The notes beneath the pieces are model-generated. The model did not search any database and was not told the origin of the DNA. It was given only the letters and a program-made list of their open reading frames with translations. From Sulfurimicrobium lacus (GTDB lineage Bacteria > Pseudomonadota > Gammaproteobacteria > Burkholderiales > Sulfuricellaceae), in contig NZ_AP022853.1 in the NCBI RefSeq assembly GCF_011764585.1, positions 3,567,501 to 3,631,500 of the forward strand: a stretch of 64,000 nt of DNA, read 5' to 3'. Below are positions 35,326 through 43,661 of this stretch, one piece after another. The translations under genes and the position numbers were made by a program. Position 1 is the first letter of the stretch, and each line of letters begins with the position of its first letter.

Positions 35326-35353
35326 TTGACTTAGTCAACTATTGCGCTATATT
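35326..35353 (+). promoter_or_regulatory. Sigma-70 promoter with overlapping palindrome
   Basis: TTGACT (35326-35331), a 16-base spacer and TATATT (35348-35353) form a good promoter for the AF1514-like gene. The -35 is part of the palindrome TTGACTTAGTCAA, a possible operator. The leader to the start at 35497 is about 137 bases. Confidence 0.55.
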
Positions 35354-35496
35354 AGGCATACAGCAAATGGTCATTCATCCCCGCAAACCATTACGGTGTG
35401 ACCATGAAACCTAAACAGCGCGGCGCATTGTCCGCGTGTGCTTGACTCATCAAATCGGCCTGCCGCGCTCGTGGACGGGCCGTCAAGGAGACGAAA

Positions 35497-35913
35497 ATGA
35501 AAGCTGCTCACATCAACTATACAGGCATGGAACTGGACTACCGGACCGCAAGCGGGCTCGCCGCCTCGTTTGCCGACAAGGATCCTCTCATCATCGAACC
35601 GGTCATGGTCGCCTGGCACGACAAGAAGGCGCACCGGATGTCTCCCGCGATAGAAGGCGGGGATATCAACACACGCTGGCATGACTACGGAGAAAGCCAC
35701 GGCGGCAAGCTGGAGGTCGACGTCAACGGCGAATTCGATTTCGTTTTTGCCGACTCCAGCGCGTACGAACCGTATGGCCCCAGCCCATACATCAACCTGC
35801 ACGACAAACGCGGCAACGAATACCTGTGCCAGATCAACGCCCTGCGCGACCCCAAAGACCCCTCCAAGGAGGCCTGCGTACAACTGGACGAATGGACCAG
35901 CAAACTCACCTGA
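35497..35913 (+). CDS. AF1514-like family protein
   Basis: A 138-residue protein. Its first part (MELDYRTASGLAASF, EPVMVAWHDKKAHRMSP, ESHGGKLEVDVNGEFDFVF) resembles the small AF1514 family of archaea and anaerobic or sulfur-oxidising bacteria, whose function is unknown; the tail (YGPSPYINLHDKRGNEYLCQ...) appears extra. Recognition is from memory and tentative. It has its own promoter and an AAGGAGACG ribosome-binding site, and is followed by a strong hairpin. Confidence 0.7.
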   Translation: MKAAHINYTGMELDYRTASGLAASFADKDPLIIEPVMVAWHDKKAHRMSPAIEGGDINTRWHDYGESHGGKLEVDVNGEFDFVFADSSAYEPYGPSPYINLHDKRGNEYLCQINALRDPKDPSKEACVQLDEWTSKLT

Positions 35914-35935
35914 GAGTCGGCTGCGTTTTACGGAT

Positions 35936-35971
35936 ATTGACCGGTCGGGTATGGACGCTCGACCGGTCAAT
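35936..35971. terminator. Hairpin between convergent genes
   Basis: A perfect 12-base inverted repeat, ATTGACCGGTCG and its complement, separated by 12 bases. It sits between the AF1514-like gene and the convergent YecA-family gene and may end transcripts from both sides, although no strong T-tract follows. Confidence 0.5.
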
Positions 35972-35999
35972 AATCAGCGACATGGTCGCCGCGACACAT

Positions 36000-36695
36000 T
36001 TAATCTGAAGATTTTCCGCAACACTGCTTGAATTTCTTGCCGCTGCCGCAGGAGCAGGGATCGTTGCGGCCCAGCTTGGGCGACTCGCGGCGCACTGGCG
36101 CGGGGGTGTTGCGCTGCGCCTGCCAGAAACGGTAGATATCGTGAATCGTGGCCGGAAACTCTTCTTCAGCCTTGGCCATGGCTTTGGCTTCCTCTTTGCT
36201 GCTCAGCCAGGGCTCCCTGTTTTTCTTGGCGTCTTCCTTGAGCATGCCGCTCAGCAGAAAGAAAACTTCCATTTTCTCGCTCAGGTCGGGTGCAAACTCG
36301 CCGGCGGCCTCGAACCAGTTCGCCTCGCCGATCTGCGCGCCGTAAACGTAGCCTTCGCACCAGGCGGCATAATCCAGTTGCTCGGGATTGTCCTCGGTCC
36401 CGTAAAGAAACAGGTCGAAATCCTCGCCACCGGTTAGCGCCGCGGCAATCGTATCGTGGAATTTCATGATCAGGCTGGCGACTTCTTCGGCTTGCGCGGA
36501 GGACTCGTACTCGGGTGACTCGCCCAGCGCCAACGGCATCCAGACACTCGGTGAAATGGTCTCCGGCCCGCTCAGTGCGGCGCAGAGAAATCCCTGCAGG
36601 ATATCCAGCGTCATTGCTTCGTTCTTGAAGGCGTCGGAGGCGAGAAGGTCTTCCAGCCGGTCCATTTCCTGCTCGCTCATGGTCGCAACTTGCAT
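36000..36695 (-). CDS. YecA/UPF0149 family protein with SEC-C motif
   Basis: A 231-residue protein with the helical UPF0149/YecA domain ([49 protein letters not shown]) and a C-terminal SEC-C zinc finger ([19 protein letters not shown]). SEC-C motifs bind zinc and, in SecA and YecA, ribosomes or SecB. The start at 36695 is preceded by AAGGAGAAAACC. Role unknown. Confidence 0.92.
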   Translation of the reverse strand: MQVATMSEQEMDRLEDLLASDAFKNEAMTLDILQGFLCAALSGPETISPSVWMPLALGESPEYESSAQAEEVASLIMKFHDTIAAALTGGEDFDLFLYGTEDNPEQLDYAAWCEGYVYGAQIGEANWFEAAGEFAPDLSEKMEVFFLLSGMLKEDAKKNREPWLSSKEEAKAMAKAEEEFPATIHDIYRFWQAQRNTPAPVRRESPKLGRNDPCSCGSGKKFKQCCGKSSD

Positions 36696-36716
36696 GGTTT
36701 TCTCCTTCCAGAAATA

Positions 36717-36926
36717 CTAGTAATGGGGCGGTCGCTCGTTGGTTGCGACACCTTCAGCAGCAGCCTCGGACAGGTCCTTGACGTGGTCGATCAGGGAATT
36801 GCAGATTGCTTCCAGGCGAGCGATCTTCTTTTGCTGCTCGTAGATGGTCTTGTTCAATTCCTGCAACAGGTCCTCCTGAAAGGCGATCCGGGTTTCGATC
36901 TCGACTAAACGATCCTCATGCATCAT
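36717..36926 (-). CDS. slyX: SlyX family protein
   Basis: A 69-residue coiled-coil protein with the SlyX pattern EDRLVEIETRIAFQEDLLQE, ending in the diagnostic ERPPHY. Function unknown; often a neighbour of slyD in enterobacteria. It lies directly upstream of the YecA-family gene in the same orientation, 22 bases apart. Confidence 0.93.
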   Translation of the reverse strand: MMHEDRLVEIETRIAFQEDLLQELNKTIYEQQKKIARLEAICNSLIDHVKDLSEAAAEGVATNERPPHY

Positions 36927-36962
36927 CTTTGGCCCTCAAGGCCTTCGGTCATTACCGGGCCG

Positions 36963-37009
36963 TTAAAAACAAAAATCCCCTTGGCAATCTGAGGATCATC
37001 AAGGGGATT
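36963..37009 (-). terminator. Rho-independent terminator of tRNA-Ser
   Basis: AATCCCCTTG and CAAGGGGATT pair as a 10-base stem directly downstream of tRNA-Ser on the minus strand, followed there by TTTTTGTTTTT. Confidence 0.88.
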
Positions 37010-37014
37010 ATATT

Positions 37015-37107
37015 TGGCGGAGAGAGAGGGATTCGAACCCTCGGTAAGGCTATAAACCCTACGCTCCCTTAGCAGGGGAGTACCTTCGACCACTCGGCCA
37101 TCTCTCC
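37015..37107 (-). tRNA. tRNA-Ser (anticodon GCT)
   Basis: A 93-base class II tRNA with encoded CCA on the minus strand: acceptor GGAGAGA/TCTCTCC, anticodon stem and loop CTCCCCTGCTAAGGGAG (anticodon GCT, reading AGC/AGT), a long variable arm and T-arm with GGTTCGAATCC. Confidence 0.95.
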
Positions 37108-37169
37108 GTATTTCGAGAACGACGGAAGGATACCCATTATTCCTCATCAGGTCAAACCGACAGCGGCCC

Positions 37170-37682
37170 TCACGGAGGCGAAATAGCGCGCGTTTTGACA
37201 AGCGCCTCGTCGATCGCCCCATCCAGGTAGGAACCGTAAAAGTCCGGGGTGGTAAGGCCGACCAGCGGCTCGGTAAGGGAGTTTCCGTCAGCGTCGAACA
37301 ACTTAACGGTGGGTGTAAATTTAATTTTGTGCTGCTTGGCGAACTGCCTGTGGCTGGTCTTTTTGCCGGCGAAATCCATCAGTATCTTGCCGCTCTGCAG
37401 ATACAGCTGGCGAAAGATTACCTTGTTCGCGTACTCGGGATTGCGCTGCATCGGCAGCAGGAAATCGTGCCGGACCCGCTCGCAATAAGCGCAGTTCGGG
37501 GCAACGAACAAAATCAGGATCGGTAGCCGCTTCTCTCTCGCCATTTCGGCATCCCGAGTCAGGTCAGTCGCGAAGCTCAGTTCATCGCTCCTCACCGCTG
37601 CGCCTGCGGTGGCGATCCATGCTAGAATCGCAAGTCCCAAGCCGAGTGCCGCGGCCTTTGAAAATAAACGGTTAATCATCAT
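37170..37682 (-). CDS. Thioredoxin-fold periplasmic protein (SoxW-like)
   Basis: With the ATG at 37682 the protein is 170 residues: a signal sequence ([19 protein letters not shown]) and a thioredoxin-like domain with active site CAYC in [17 protein letters not shown] and a cis-Pro region [14 protein letters not shown]. It resembles the SoxW/thioredoxin_2 group of periplasmic disulfide reductases. It is divergent from hemC (18 bases between starts); a longer upstream frame would overlap hemC and is rejected. Confidence 0.82.
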   Translation of the reverse strand: MMINRLFSKAAALGLGLAILAWIATAGAAVRSDELSFATDLTRDAEMAREKRLPILILFVAPNCAYCERVRHDFLLPMQRNPEYANKVIFRQLYLQSGKILMDFAGKKTSHRQFAKQHKIKFTPTVKLFDADGNSLTEPLVGLTTPDFYGSYLDGAIDEALVKTRAISPP

Positions 37683-37700
37683 GTTAGGCAGGAATCTGTT

Positions 37701-38624
37701 TTGAATAAAACTCTCGTCATCGCATCGCGCGAAAGCGCCCTGGCAATGTGGCAGGCGCGGCACATTCAAAGCCGTCTGCAGGCATTATATCCGCAATTGG
37801 AAGTCTCCATCCTCGGCATGACCACCACCGGCGACCAGATCCTCAACTCGCCCCTGGCCAAGATCGGCGGCAAGGGCCTGTTCGTCAAGGAACTGGAGCA
37901 GGCACTGGAAGAAGGGCGGGCCGACATCGCGGTGCATTCCATGAAAGACGTGCCGATGACCCTGCCGCCCGGCTTCATGCTGGCCGCCACGGGTGAGCGC
38001 GAGGACCCGCGCGACGCCTTTGTTTCCAACCAGCATCCCAATCTCGAAGCGCTGCCCGAAGGCAGCGTGGTCGGCACTTCCAGCCTGCGCCGCGAATGCC
38101 AGTTGCGGGCGCGCTTTCCCCACCTGAAAATCGAAGCCCTGCGCGGCAACGTGCAAACTCGCCTGCGCAAGCTGGACGAAGGCCAGTTCGCCGCCATCAT
38201 CCTTGCCGCTGCCGGCCTGAAACGGCTGGAACTGGGCCACCGCATCACCGCGCTGATCGAGCCGGAGCAAAGCCTGCCCGCAGTGGGCCAGGGCGCGCTG
38301 GGCATCGAATGCCGCGAAGGCCGCGACGACCTGGTAACCTTGCTGGCCCCTCTGCATCACGCCGAGAGCGCCGCCTGCGTGATGGCGGAACGCGCCATGA
38401 GCCGGGCCTTGCAGGGAAGTTGCCAGGTGCCGCTGGGCGGCTTTGCGCAGATCGTCGACGGCGAACTGCGCCTGCGCGGCTTCGTCGCCAGCATCGACGG
38501 CCAGCGCATGATCCGCGACGAAATGCGCGGCAAGCCGGCGGATGCCGAACGACTGGGCGCCGAAATGGGACAACGTCTCATCGCCCTGGGTGCGGACAAG
38601 ATACTCGCCGAACTCGCGATGTAA
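37701..38624 (+). CDS. hemC: Hydroxymethylbilane synthase (porphobilinogen deaminase)
   Basis: HemC joins four porphobilinogens into hydroxymethylbilane. The start is TTG at 37701 ([19 protein letters not shown]), 307 residues. The dipyrromethane-cofactor cysteine is in [11 protein letters not shown], and the catalytic Asp lies in the conserved VHSMKDVP segment. The stop overlaps the hemD ATG (TAATG), and hemX and hemY follow, the classical proteobacterial tetrapyrrole cluster. Confidence 0.97.
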   Translation: MNKTLVIASRESALAMWQARHIQSRLQALYPQLEVSILGMTTTGDQILNSPLAKIGGKGLFVKELEQALEEGRADIAVHSMKDVPMTLPPGFMLAATGEREDPRDAFVSNQHPNLEALPEGSVVGTSSLRRECQLRARFPHLKIEALRGNVQTRLRKLDEGQFAAIILAAAGLKRLELGHRITALIEPEQSLPAVGQGALGIECREGRDDLVTLLAPLHHAESAACVMAERAMSRALQGSCQVPLGGFAQIVDGELRLRGFVASIDGQRMIRDEMRGKPADAERLGAEMGQRLIALGADKILAELAM

Positions 38625-39406
38625 TGGCGGAGAAATCGCCGCTTCAGGGCATGAGCATCGTGGTGACGCGCCCGATCCACCAAGCGCAAAATCTCATAAA
38701 GCTAATCGCGGCGGCCGGCGGGGAGGCGATTCTGTTCCCGGTGCTGGAAATTCTCGATACTGCGGATTTGCGCCCGCTCAACGCCCTGATTGCCCGCCTC
38801 GACTCTTTCGATGTCGCGATTTTCATCAGCCCTAACGCGGTCAGCAAGGCGATGACGCTGATTCGGGCGCAGCGCGAACTGCCGGCGCAACTGACCATCG
38901 CCGCCATCGGCCGGGGCAGCAAAAAGGAACTGGAGCGCTGCGGTGTCTCGCAGGTCATTGCGCCGCAACGTCAGTTCGACAGCGAGGGCCTGCTCGATCT
39001 GCCGCAGTTTCAGGACATGAGCGGCAAGCGCGTGGTCATTTTTCGCGGCGAAGGCGGGCGTGAAACGCTGGGCGATACGCTGATCGCGCGCGGCGCGCAG
39101 CTGGAATATGCGGAATGCTACCGGCGCGCCAGGCCCGACATCGACGCCACGCCCCTGCTGCAGCGCTGGGCGCGCGGCGAGGTGCAGGCGGTAACGGTGA
39201 CCAGCAGCGAAGGTCTGCATAATCTGATTGATCTGTTAGGCGAATCTGGCCAACAATGGCTGAAGAAAACACCACTGTTCGCGCCGCACGCCAGGATTGC
39301 GGCAGCCGCCCGCAGTCTCGGGCTGGAGCAGGTGATCACGACGGAGGCTGGGGATGACGGTTTGTTAATGGGCTTGATCGAATGGCGGATGCACCAGAAG
39401 TTGTGA
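38624..39406 (+). CDS. hemD: Uroporphyrinogen-III synthase
   Basis: HemD closes hydroxymethylbilane with inversion of ring D. This 260-residue bilobed protein has weakly conserved but typical segments: VVTRPIHQAQNLIKLIAAAG, FISPNAVSKAM, AIGRGSKKELERCG, VVIFRGEGGRETLGDTL, VTVTSSEGLHNLI. The start overlaps the hemC stop, and its 3' end overlaps hemX by 25 bases, so the genes are translationally coupled. Confidence 0.93.
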   Translation: MAEKSPLQGMSIVVTRPIHQAQNLIKLIAAAGGEAILFPVLEILDTADLRPLNALIARLDSFDVAIFISPNAVSKAMTLIRAQRELPAQLTIAAIGRGSKKELERCGVSQVIAPQRQFDSEGLLDLPQFQDMSGKRVVIFRGEGGRETLGDTLIARGAQLEYAECYRRARPDIDATPLLQRWARGEVQAVTVTSSEGLHNLIDLLGESGQQWLKKTPLFAPHARIAAAARSLGLEQVITTEAGDDGLLMGLIEWRMHQKL

Positions 39407-40428
39407 ACGACACGGCACCGGACACTCCCAGGGAAACCTGGCTGAACCGCTCCACTATCGCGCTGATCCTGGCGCTTTTTGCATTGCTGCTGCTCGGTTG
39501 GCAGTGGCTGGATGTGCGTCAGCGCAACGCCGACCTGGAACTCACGCTGAGCCGCCGCCTCGGCGCTTTCGAAACGCGCAACAAGGAAAGCGAAATTCTC
39601 GCCCGCCAGGCCCAGGAAGCCACGCGTGAAGCCCAGGCCAAGCTCGACCTGCTGGAACAGAAGCTGGCAGAATCCCAGAGCCATCAGGTCGCGCTGGAAG
39701 AAATGTACCAGGAAATGTCACGTAACCGCGACGAGCGGTCGCTGGCCGATATCGAGCAGATCCTCCTGATTGCCAGCCAGCAGCTGCAGCTTGCCGGCAA
39801 CGTAAAGTCCGCTCTGATCGCGCTGCAAACTGCTGACAACCGCCTGCAACGCATCGATAAGCCGCAGTTCTTCTCCCTGCGCAAAGCCATCAACAAGGAC
39901 ATCGAACAACTGCAGTCCTTGCCCCTGCTCGACGTGACGGGACTGAGCCTGCGCCTCGACGGCCTGGCAGCCGAAGTGGATCAGCTTCCGCTGCTTCCGG
40001 GGCGCGTGGGCGGCGAGGAAAAACCGGGCCCGCACATGCCCCAGCCGGCTGGTTTCTGGCAACGCCTGGGAACGGAAGCATGGCAGGACTTCAAACAACT
40101 GGTGCACATCCAGAACCTGAAGAAACCCGAGTTGCCCCTGCTGCCGTCGAACCAGGCTTACTTCCTGCGCGAAAATCTCAAGCTGCGCCTGCTCTCCGCC
40201 CGCATCGCCCTGCTCCAGCGCAACGAAGCAAGCTTCAAGGCCGACATCAGGGCTGCTCAAAGCTGGCTGAACCGCTATTACGACGTCAACGACAAAAGCG
40301 TCCACGTCGCGCTCGCCAGCCTGCAACAGCTGGAGCAAAGCCGCCTCGCCATCGACCTGCCGGACATTTCCGCCAGCCTCGGCGCCGCGCGCATGTTCAA
40401 GCTGGGGCGGGAAAAGGTCGGCAAATGA
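39382..40428 (+). CDS. hemX: HemX-like membrane protein (uroporphyrinogen-III methyltransferase HemX family)
   Basis: A 348-residue protein with one N-terminal transmembrane helix (IALILALFALLLLGWQWLDV, residues about 25-45), a coiled coil (about 45-120) and the HemX C-terminal domain (QILLIASQQLQLAGNVKSAL, AYFLRENLKLRLLSARIALL). Despite the family name it lacks a SAM-methyltransferase domain; its role in haem synthesis is unclear. It overlaps hemD, and its stop overlaps the hemY start. Confidence 0.92.
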   Translation: MADAPEVVNDTAPDTPRETWLNRSTIALILALFALLLLGWQWLDVRQRNADLELTLSRRLGAFETRNKESEILARQAQEATREAQAKLDLLEQKLAESQSHQVALEEMYQEMSRNRDERSLADIEQILLIASQQLQLAGNVKSALIALQTADNRLQRIDKPQFFSLRKAINKDIEQLQSLPLLDVTGLSLRLDGLAAEVDQLPLLPGRVGGEEKPGPHMPQPAGFWQRLGTEAWQDFKQLVHIQNLKKPELPLLPSNQAYFLRENLKLRLLSARIALLQRNEASFKADIRAAQSWLNRYYDVNDKSVHVALASLQQLEQSRLAIDLPDISASLGAARMFKLGREKVGK

Positions 40429-40901
40429 GAACGTTGCTGCGGGTTCTGGCCATCCTGGCTTTGGCGGTGGCCATCACCATGGCCGTCCAATACAATCCCG
40501 GCTACGTTGTGGTGGTATATCCGCCCTACAGAGCAGAACTCTCCCTCAGCCTCGTGATCGTCATGTTGCTGGCCGTGTTCTTCCTTGCCTACGGCCTGCT
40601 GCGCCTGGGTGCGCACACCCTCAACCTGCCCGACGAGGTCCACGCCTTCAAGCAGGAGCGCCAGCGCGAGAAGGCCCGCTCCGCCATGAGTGAAGCGGTG
40701 GCGGAATTTGCTGCCGGCCACTATGACAAAGCGGAAAATTTCGCTGTCAGCGCTATCGAACTGGGCGAAGACGCGGAAGTCAACGCGCTTATTGCCGCCC
40801 GCTGCGCCCACCAGCTCAAGGCCTTCGACCGGCGCGACGCATATCTTGCGCAGGTGGACAAAACCTGTTCCGACTACCCTGACACAGGGATGGCCGGGTA
40901 A
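40425..40901 (+). CDS. hemY: HemY N-terminal fragment (truncated)
   Basis: A 158-residue product matching only the N-terminal part of HemY: two transmembrane helices (LLRVLAILALAVAITMAVQY and LSLSLVIVMLLAVFFLAYGL) and the first TPR-like helices (AVAEFAAGHYDKAENFAVSA). Family members are usually about 400 residues with a long TPR region. Here the frame ends after ...CSDYPDTGMAG, and none of the next 170 bases continues the family in any frame. It is either a degraded gene or a minimal version. The start is coupled to hemX (ATGA). Confidence 0.82.
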   Translation: MRTLLRVLAILALAVAITMAVQYNPGYVVVVYPPYRAELSLSLVIVMLLAVFFLAYGLLRLGAHTLNLPDEVHAFKQERQREKARSAMSEAVAEFAAGHYDKAENFAVSAIELGEDAEVNALIAARCAHQLKAFDRRDAYLAQVDKTCSDYPDTGMAG

Positions 40902-41070
40902 GCGTCACTTGCGTGCAATTTCCCTTAGGCCCGGAGTTAACGCAGCCTCCGCCCCCGACCTAGTCGCAGCCGAACGTATTCTTAAAATTTCTTAATCTTT
41001 GTCGGTACACGGAATTGGCGGACGGACGTTAATCAGCCCAACGCACATATCATTCGGCAAGGAGTAAACG

Positions 41071-41499
41071 ATGAACAGGCTATTGATCTCCACAATGATC
41101 GCCGCGGCTGCTTTCAGCGCCAACGCCTTCGCGCACGGCGACAGGGATGACGACCACTGGGAACACCACCGCCACCACCGGGAGGAACGTGTAGTCGTAC
41201 AAAACGTCTACGCAGAGCCCGAAGTCATCTATTATCAGGCGCCTCCCGTGATTTATCGCGAACGCATCGTGTACCGCGATCGCCCGGTCTATTATGAAGC
41301 CGCGCCGCGCTATTACGAGCAGCCGGCGACTTATCCGGGGAACGGTTCGAACCGCCTGATCGGCCAGGCTATCGGTGCAATTGCCGGCGGCGCACTGGGA
41401 AACCAGGTCGGCAGAGGGAACGGGCGAATTGCCGCGACGGCAATCGGCGCCGTCGTTGGCAGCGCGATCGGCGGGAATGTCGCTTATCCGGGCTACTGA
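41071..41499 (+). CDS. Glycine-zipper 2TM domain envelope protein
   Basis: A 142-residue protein with a signal peptide (ISTMIAAAAFSANAFA), a His/Asp-rich and Tyr-rich middle (HWEHHRHHREE, then repeated VIYRERIVYRDRPVYYE), and a C-terminal glycine zipper (IGQAIGAIAGGALGNQVGRG...IGAVVGSAIGG) of the Rick_17kDa/2TM type. It probably inserts in or crosses the outer membrane; function unknown. AGGAG precedes the ATG. The His-rich part could bind metals. Confidence 0.82.
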   Translation: MNRLLISTMIAAAAFSANAFAHGDRDDDHWEHHRHHREERVVVQNVYAEPEVIYYQAPPVIYRERIVYRDRPVYYEAAPRYYEQPATYPGNGSNRLIGQAIGAIAGGALGNQVGRGNGRIAATAIGAVVGSAIGGNVAYPGY

Positions 41500-41603
41500 C
41501 CTCTCCGTTGCACAGGGCCGAGCCAAACGCCAGTCAGGGTTTGGCCGATGCCACTTCCGCTTGGCGACCGCCGCGCCAATCACTATGTCGGACTAAACCG
41601 TCT

Positions 41604-41634
41604 GTTTTAGTCACGACCGATTTTTTGCAACTCG
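41604..41634 (+). terminator. Possible hairpin terminator
   Basis: Around 41588-41620 GACTAAA pairs with TTTAGTC around a short loop, followed a few bases later by GATTTTTTG. It may end the glycine-zipper transcript. Positions are approximate. Confidence 0.35.
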
Positions 41635-41675
41635 TCCTGTTATAAACTACCGAATATGATAATAGGCTATAGCCC

Positions 41676-42611
41676 ATGAAAAAATCGTGGAAAGACAGCA
41701 TCTACCTCCAGCGGGAGGAACTCGCGCGCATCCTGCGCGAACCCATGGCGCACCTCGCCGAGCGCTGCACCTCGGCCTGGGGAGACCGCGAGCGGCTCAA
41801 CGAGATTCTCGTCAGCGGCTTTGCCGCCATTCCCCATCGCACCTTTCTGTATTGCGTCGGCAACGATGGCATACAGATCTGCGACAACGTCGGCCAGGCA
41901 GGGATTGCCACCACCCACTTCGGGCGCGACCGCTCGCATCGCCCCTACATGAAGGAAGTCGTGCCGACCTGGGGCTTCCTGCTGTCCGATGCCTACATCA
42001 GTCTGAACGAGCGCCGTCCCTCCCTTACCGCCCTGCAGGTCGTACGCCAGGGGGAGCACTGGCTGGGTTACCTCGGCGCCGATTTCGACTTGCGCAACTT
42101 GGAGGTGACATCGGAACTCTACGACGAACCCGGCTACTGGCGGCAGGTAAAAGGTGATCCGGCGATTCGCGGGACGGTGTTCATGCAGACCCGCGCCGAG
42201 AGCCCGATGGACCGGAACCTGGAACAGGCCATGTCGATCCTGGAAGAACTCTTCACGCAGCGCGGCGTATTCCAGTGCATCCTGCATTTTTCCAGCAGCC
42301 AGGCGACCATCTGGACCGTGGATGACCCGTTTCGCTATCGTCTCCTCGATCACGAGGCCATGAACGACCCCGACATCTGCCTGGCGTTCCCGTCCCGCCC
42401 CTACCCGAGCAATGCGGCGATCCCCGAGGTCGACATCAAGCGGGTTCTCAACACCATGCAAGCCCTGCGCCTGACCGATCCGACCATCTATTTGCGCACC
42501 GCGTCGATCAATATTTTCAACGGTACCGTGAGCCTTACTTTTTCCTGCGATGGCTCCCACTACATGTCCTACGTCGAGTTCCTGATGAAAGACACGACAT
42601 TCTGGTTCTGA
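41676..42611 (+). CDS. Stand-alone PDC (Cache) sensor-domain protein
   Basis: A 311-residue protein without signal peptide or membrane helix. Residues about 30-170 resemble a PDC/Cache ligand-binding domain (GIQICDNVG, DRSHRPYMKE, GFLLSDAYISLNERRPSLTALQVVRQG, GYLGADFDLRNL), normally found outside the membrane on sensors. The C-terminal part (LEQAMSILEELFTQRGVFQC..., YLRTASINIFNGTVSLTFSC) has no recognised output motif. The ligand and partners are unknown; no kinase or cyclase gene is adjacent. Confidence 0.75.
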   Translation: MKKSWKDSIYLQREELARILREPMAHLAERCTSAWGDRERLNEILVSGFAAIPHRTFLYCVGNDGIQICDNVGQAGIATTHFGRDRSHRPYMKEVVPTWGFLLSDAYISLNERRPSLTALQVVRQGEHWLGYLGADFDLRNLEVTSELYDEPGYWRQVKGDPAIRGTVFMQTRAESPMDRNLEQAMSILEELFTQRGVFQCILHFSSSQATIWTVDDPFRYRLLDHEAMNDPDICLAFPSRPYPSNAAIPEVDIKRVLNTMQALRLTDPTIYLRTASINIFNGTVSLTFSCDGSHYMSYVEFLMKDTTFWF

Positions 42612-42755
42612 ATGGGGCTTTTGAAGTATTTTGTAATACTTTATTCAACGCACGACGGGATAATTTTTGCGTCTTCTATCATCTAACCTTGAAAGCAAGC
42701 AGGTGACGTAAAGTCAGTGCTTGCCACTCGCTGGATCGGATTAAGGAGGTGCTTC

Positions 42756-43106
42756 ATGAAATCGATATTCAGGTTATTGGCGCTCGTTCTCTTAAGCCTG
42801 TCGCTGAGCGGCATCGCGCTGGCGGATCGGGGACATAGCCATTCGCACGGACACATCCGCTTCGGCGTGGCCATCGACCCATTCTGGGGATGGCCCTGGT
42901 ACTACCCCCCTTACTACTACCCACAGGTGTATCCGCCGCTGATTGCCGCACCTTCCCCGCCGCCGGTCTACGTTGAACAGGGAGACACGTCTGCCGCGCC
43001 CGGCAACTACTGGTATTACTGCGGCGAGTCGCGGGGCTATTACCCCTATGTGAAAATATGTCCCGGCGGCTGGCAAAGGGTTGCGCCACAGCCACCGCAA
43101 CAATGA
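42756..43106 (+). CDS. Hypothetical exported Tyr/Pro-rich protein
   Basis: A 116-residue protein with a strong AAGGAGG ribosome-binding site before ATG 42756 and a signal peptide (LLALVLLSLSLSGIALAD). The mature part is His-rich at first (HSHSHGH), then Pro/Tyr-rich (WYYPPYYYPQVYPP) and ends in a conserved-looking motif, NYWYYCGESRGYYPYVKICPGGW with two Cys. That ending recurs in many small proteobacterial envelope proteins of unknown function. Confidence 0.78.
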   Translation: MKSIFRLLALVLLSLSLSGIALADRGHSHSHGHIRFGVAIDPFWGWPWYYPPYYYPQVYPPLIAAPSPPPVYVEQGDTSAAPGNYWYYCGESRGYYPYVKICPGGWQRVAPQPPQQ

Positions 43107-43117
43107 AGGAGGGCTCC

Positions 43118-43648
43118 ATGCTTAAACTACGCGCTTTCAAACTGACGCTGGCTACCGCTCTGCTTTTCCTCGCCGGGTGTGCGACTATCCCCAATGGCCC
43201 TAGCATCATGGCATTGCCCGGCAGCGGCAAGAACTTCGACCAGTTCCGCGCCGACGACCTCATGTGCCGACAATATGCGACGCAGGCGATTGGTGGCATG
43301 ACGCCGAACCAGGCGGCTACGGACAGTGCCGTACGCAGCGCAGCTGTGGGCACCGTGGTCGGCGCTGCGGCCGGGGCCGCAATCGGCGGCAACCGCGGCG
43401 CCGGGGTGGGTGCCGGGACCGGACTGCTGATGGGCAGCGTTGCCGGCGCCGCAGATGCCTCGTCATACGGCGCACAGCGACGCTACGATAACGCCTACAT
43501 CCAGTGCATGTACGGCCACGGACATCGCGTTCCCGTTTCCGGGCGGCTCATGTCGGATCCAGAGCGGGCTTCAAGGCCATCGGGTTCGATCCCGCCTCCC
43601 CCACCTGGCAGTCCGCCGCCTCCTCCGCCCGACGCACCACGCTACTAG
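43118..43648 (+). CDS. Glycine-zipper lipoprotein
   Basis: A 176-residue lipoprotein: signal with lipobox LAGC, then CRQYATQAIGGMTPNQAA, a glycine zipper (VVGAAAGAAIGGNRGAGVGAG), an RRYDNAYIQCMYGHGHRVP motif typical of YMGG-like/glycine-zipper lipoproteins, and a Pro-rich tail. A GAAGGAGGG site precedes ATG 43118. It follows the Tyr/Pro-rich exported protein by 11 bases, so both are probably made together. Function unknown. Confidence 0.8.
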   Translation: MLKLRAFKLTLATALLFLAGCATIPNGPSIMALPGSGKNFDQFRADDLMCRQYATQAIGGMTPNQAATDSAVRSAAVGTVVGAAAGAAIGGNRGAGVGAGTGLLMGSVAGAADASSYGAQRRYDNAYIQCMYGHGHRVPVSGRLMSDPERASRPSGSIPPPPPGSPPPPPPDAPRY

Positions 43649-43661
43649 CCCTGCCTGGCAT

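Noticed and set aside
40902-41070. Frameshifted continuation of hemY
   Set aside because: None of the three plus-strand frames after the stop shows HemY or TPR-like sequence, so a simple frameshift does not explain the truncation.
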